DNA of 5,974 bases from Paracoccaceae bacterium. GTDB taxonomy: Bacteria > Pseudomonadota > Alphaproteobacteria > Rhodobacterales > Rhodobacteraceae. The stretch is taken from contig JAHELH010000159.1 in NCBI GenBank assembly GCA_024644285.1, positions 1-5,974 of the forward strand. The letters are read 5' to 3'. Positions 4,928 through 5,974 of the stretch are shown piece by piece; within the stretch, counting starts at the first letter, position 1; every line of letters starts with the position of its first letter. The notes beneath the pieces were generated by a model that was given only the letters and a program-made list of their open reading frames with translations, had not been told where the DNA came from and searched no databases. The translations under genes and the position numbers were made by a program.

Positions 4928-5784
4928 TTCTCGAACCGCGGCAGCATGGCCGAGAAGTCGCGGCCCTTGCCGTCCTCCGCTTCGACGAAAGCCTCGTAGA
5001 GCTGGGTTGCGGCGAGGCCCAGCGGCGTGTCGGCGTCGACGGCCTCGGCCGCCTGCTGGCTGAGGCGCAGGTCCTTGAGCATCAGGTCGGCGGCGAAGCC
5101 CGGCTTGTAGCCGTTGTCTGCGGGGGATTTCGGGCCGACGCCGGGGGCCGGGCAGTAGGTGTTCATCGACCAGCTTGAGCCGCTCGAGGTCGAGACCACG
5201 TCGAACATCGCCTGCCGGTCGAGGCCCAGCTTGTCGGCCAGTGCGAAGGCCTCGCATGTGACGATCATCGTGACGCCCAGGATCATGTTGTTGCAGATCT
5301 TCGCCGCCTGGCCGTTGCCGGAGGGACCGCAATGCACGGCCTTCTGCCCCATGATGTCGAAGAGCGGTTTCGCCTTTTCGAACGCCGCCGCGCTGCCGCC
5401 CACCATGAAGGTCAGCGTTCCGGCCTGGGCGCCGCCGACGCCGCCCGAGACCGGCGCGTCGAGGGGCAGAAGGCCCGCTTTCTCGGCCTGCGCCGCCACG
5501 TCGCGGGCGCTCTCGACATCGACCGTCGAGCAGTCGAGAAGCACCGCGCCGCGATCCATCGCCGGGATGATCCGCGCCGCCACGTCGCGCAGGATCGCGC
5601 CGTTCGGCAGCATGGTGATGACGGCCTCGGCGCCGGCCACGCAATCCTCGACGTCGGCGGCCTTGCGGACGCCGAGCGCCCGAATGTCGGTCACGTCATA
5701 TCCCGTCACCTCGTGGCCGGCCTTGGCGAGGTTCTCGGCCATGGGCAGGCCCATATTGCCGAGGCCGATGAAACCGATCTTCAT
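4912..5784 (-). CDS. mmsB: 3-hydroxyisobutyrate dehydrogenase
   Basis: A 290-residue NAD-dependent dehydrogenase that oxidises 3-hydroxyisobutyrate to methylmalonate semialdehyde in valine degradation, in the cytoplasm. The N-terminal Rossmann motif is GFIGLGNMGLPMAENL (4-19), with Asp30 at the end of the second strand, favouring NAD. Then come ITMLPNG (56-62), LDCSTVDV (83-90) and the substrate-binding motif DAPVSGGVGGAQAGTLTFMVGG (109-130). The catalytic lysine is Lys162 in GQAAKICNNM (158-167), followed by Asn165/Asn166. Lys237 in LMLKDL is the other conserved active-site lysine. The stretch SSWSMNTYCPAPG (203-215) is characteristic of true 3-hydroxyisobutyrate dehydrogenases rather than tartronate semialdehyde reductases. 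AAGGAG (5798-5793) lies 8 nt before the ATG, inside the end of the upstream hydrolase gene. The genes overlap by ATGA, so translation is probably coupled. The length is normal for the family and all key residues are present. Confidence 0.94.
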   Translation of the reverse strand: MKIGFIGLGNMGLPMAENLAKAGHEVTGYDVTDIRALGVRKAADVEDCVAGAEAVITMLPNGAILRDVAARIIPAMDRGAVLLDCSTVDVESARDVAAQAEKAGLLPLDAPVSGGVGGAQAGTLTFMVGGSAAAFEKAKPLFDIMGQKAVHCGPSGNGQAAKICNNMILGVTMIVTCEAFALADKLGLDRQAMFDVVSTSSGSSWSMNTYCPAPGVGPKSPADNGYKPGFAADLMLKDLRLSQQAAEAVDADTPLGLAATQLYEAFVEAEDGKGRDFSAMLPRFEKRRRS

Positions 5785-5974
5785 GGGGCGAACTCCTTTT
5801 CCAGCGGCGCCAGCATGGCGTGGACTTGCGCCTCTGTCACGCCGCCGAGGGCATGTTTCCAGCGCGGATTGCGGTCCTTGTCGATGATCGCGGCGCGGAT
5901 GCCTTCGAGGAAATCCCCGTGCTCCATGGCGCGCGCGGTGAAGCGGTATTCCTGCCCCAGCGCATTGGCCATGG
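5781..5974 (-). CDS. 3-hydroxyisobutyryl-CoA hydrolase / enoyl-CoA hydratase family, C-terminal part
   Basis: The last 64 or so residues of a protein that runs off the right edge. The tail contains EYRFTARAMEHGDFLEGIRA and AIIDKDRNPRWKHA. The DFxEGxRAxxIDKDxxPxW pattern is diagnostic for the C-terminus of 3-hydroxyisobutyryl-CoA hydrolases (HIBCH type) within the crotonase superfamily. The enzyme releases free 3-hydroxyisobutyrate from its CoA ester, the step just before MmsB, which agrees with the gene order. The stop TGA (5783-5781) overlaps the mmsB ATG (5784-5782). The catalytic region is outside the window, so activity cannot be checked here. An ordinary enoyl-CoA hydratase is the alternative, but those usually lack this tail. 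Confidence 0.85.
   Translation of the reverse strand, partial: MANALGQEYRFTARAMEHGDFLEGIRAAIIDKDRNPRWKHALGGVTEAQVHAMLAPLEKEFAP

Noticed and set aside
4126..5178. 350-codon plus-strand frame across the Crp/Fnr gene and mmsB
   Set aside because: It is antisense to two clear genes, shows no recognisable domain and runs through an intergenic gap.

Overview
The window looks like chromosomal DNA from an alphaproteobacterium of the Rhodobacter/Roseobacter group (Rhodobacterales). The evidence is high G+C with strong third-position GC bias, a DctP/DctQ/DctM set that closely resembles, from memory, the C4-dicarboxylate TRAP transporter of Rhodobacter capsulatus, and neighbouring valine-degradation genes. 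No similarity search was run, so the taxonomic call is inference. I see no mobile element, CRISPR array, tRNA or rRNA, and no clear novel multi-gene system. The most interesting parts are regulatory.

Layout: (1) 1-455, minus strand: the N-terminal part of a cytochrome P450 that runs off the left edge. (2) 456-598: a divergent intergenic region with inverted repeats and a weak candidate promoter. (3) 599-3767, plus strand: a complete dctPQM operon, made of a periplasmic binding protein, a small 4-helix membrane subunit and a large membrane permease subunit. A perfect 13-bp stem with a TTCG loop lies between dctP and dctQ, and a terminator hairpin with a T-run follows dctM. (4) 3858-4791, minus strand: a Crp/Fnr-family regulator, followed 70 bp downstream by a 68-residue two-helix membrane protein of the DUF2892 (YgaP transmembrane-like) family. 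A perfect 15-bp palindrome, TGTGACGGCGTCACA, straddles the regulator's stop codon and lies upstream of the small gene. (5) 4912-5974, minus strand: mmsB (3-hydroxyisobutyrate dehydrogenase), preceded by the 3' end of a probable 3-hydroxyisobutyryl-CoA hydrolase gene with an ATGA overlap. These encode two consecutive steps of valine degradation.

How the genes work together: DctPQM would import C4-dicarboxylates such as succinate, malate or fumarate, driven by an ion gradient. The hairpin after dctP would allow more binding protein than membrane subunits. The hydrolase and MmsB convert 3-hydroxyisobutyryl-CoA to free 3-hydroxyisobutyrate and then to methylmalonate semialdehyde. The regulator and DUF2892 gene look like a small self-contained unit. 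The regulator's recognition helix carries the Arg-Glu-Arg residues that in CRP read TGTGA, and the palindrome beside it is made of TGTGA/TCACA half-sites. The P450 appears unrelated to its neighbours.
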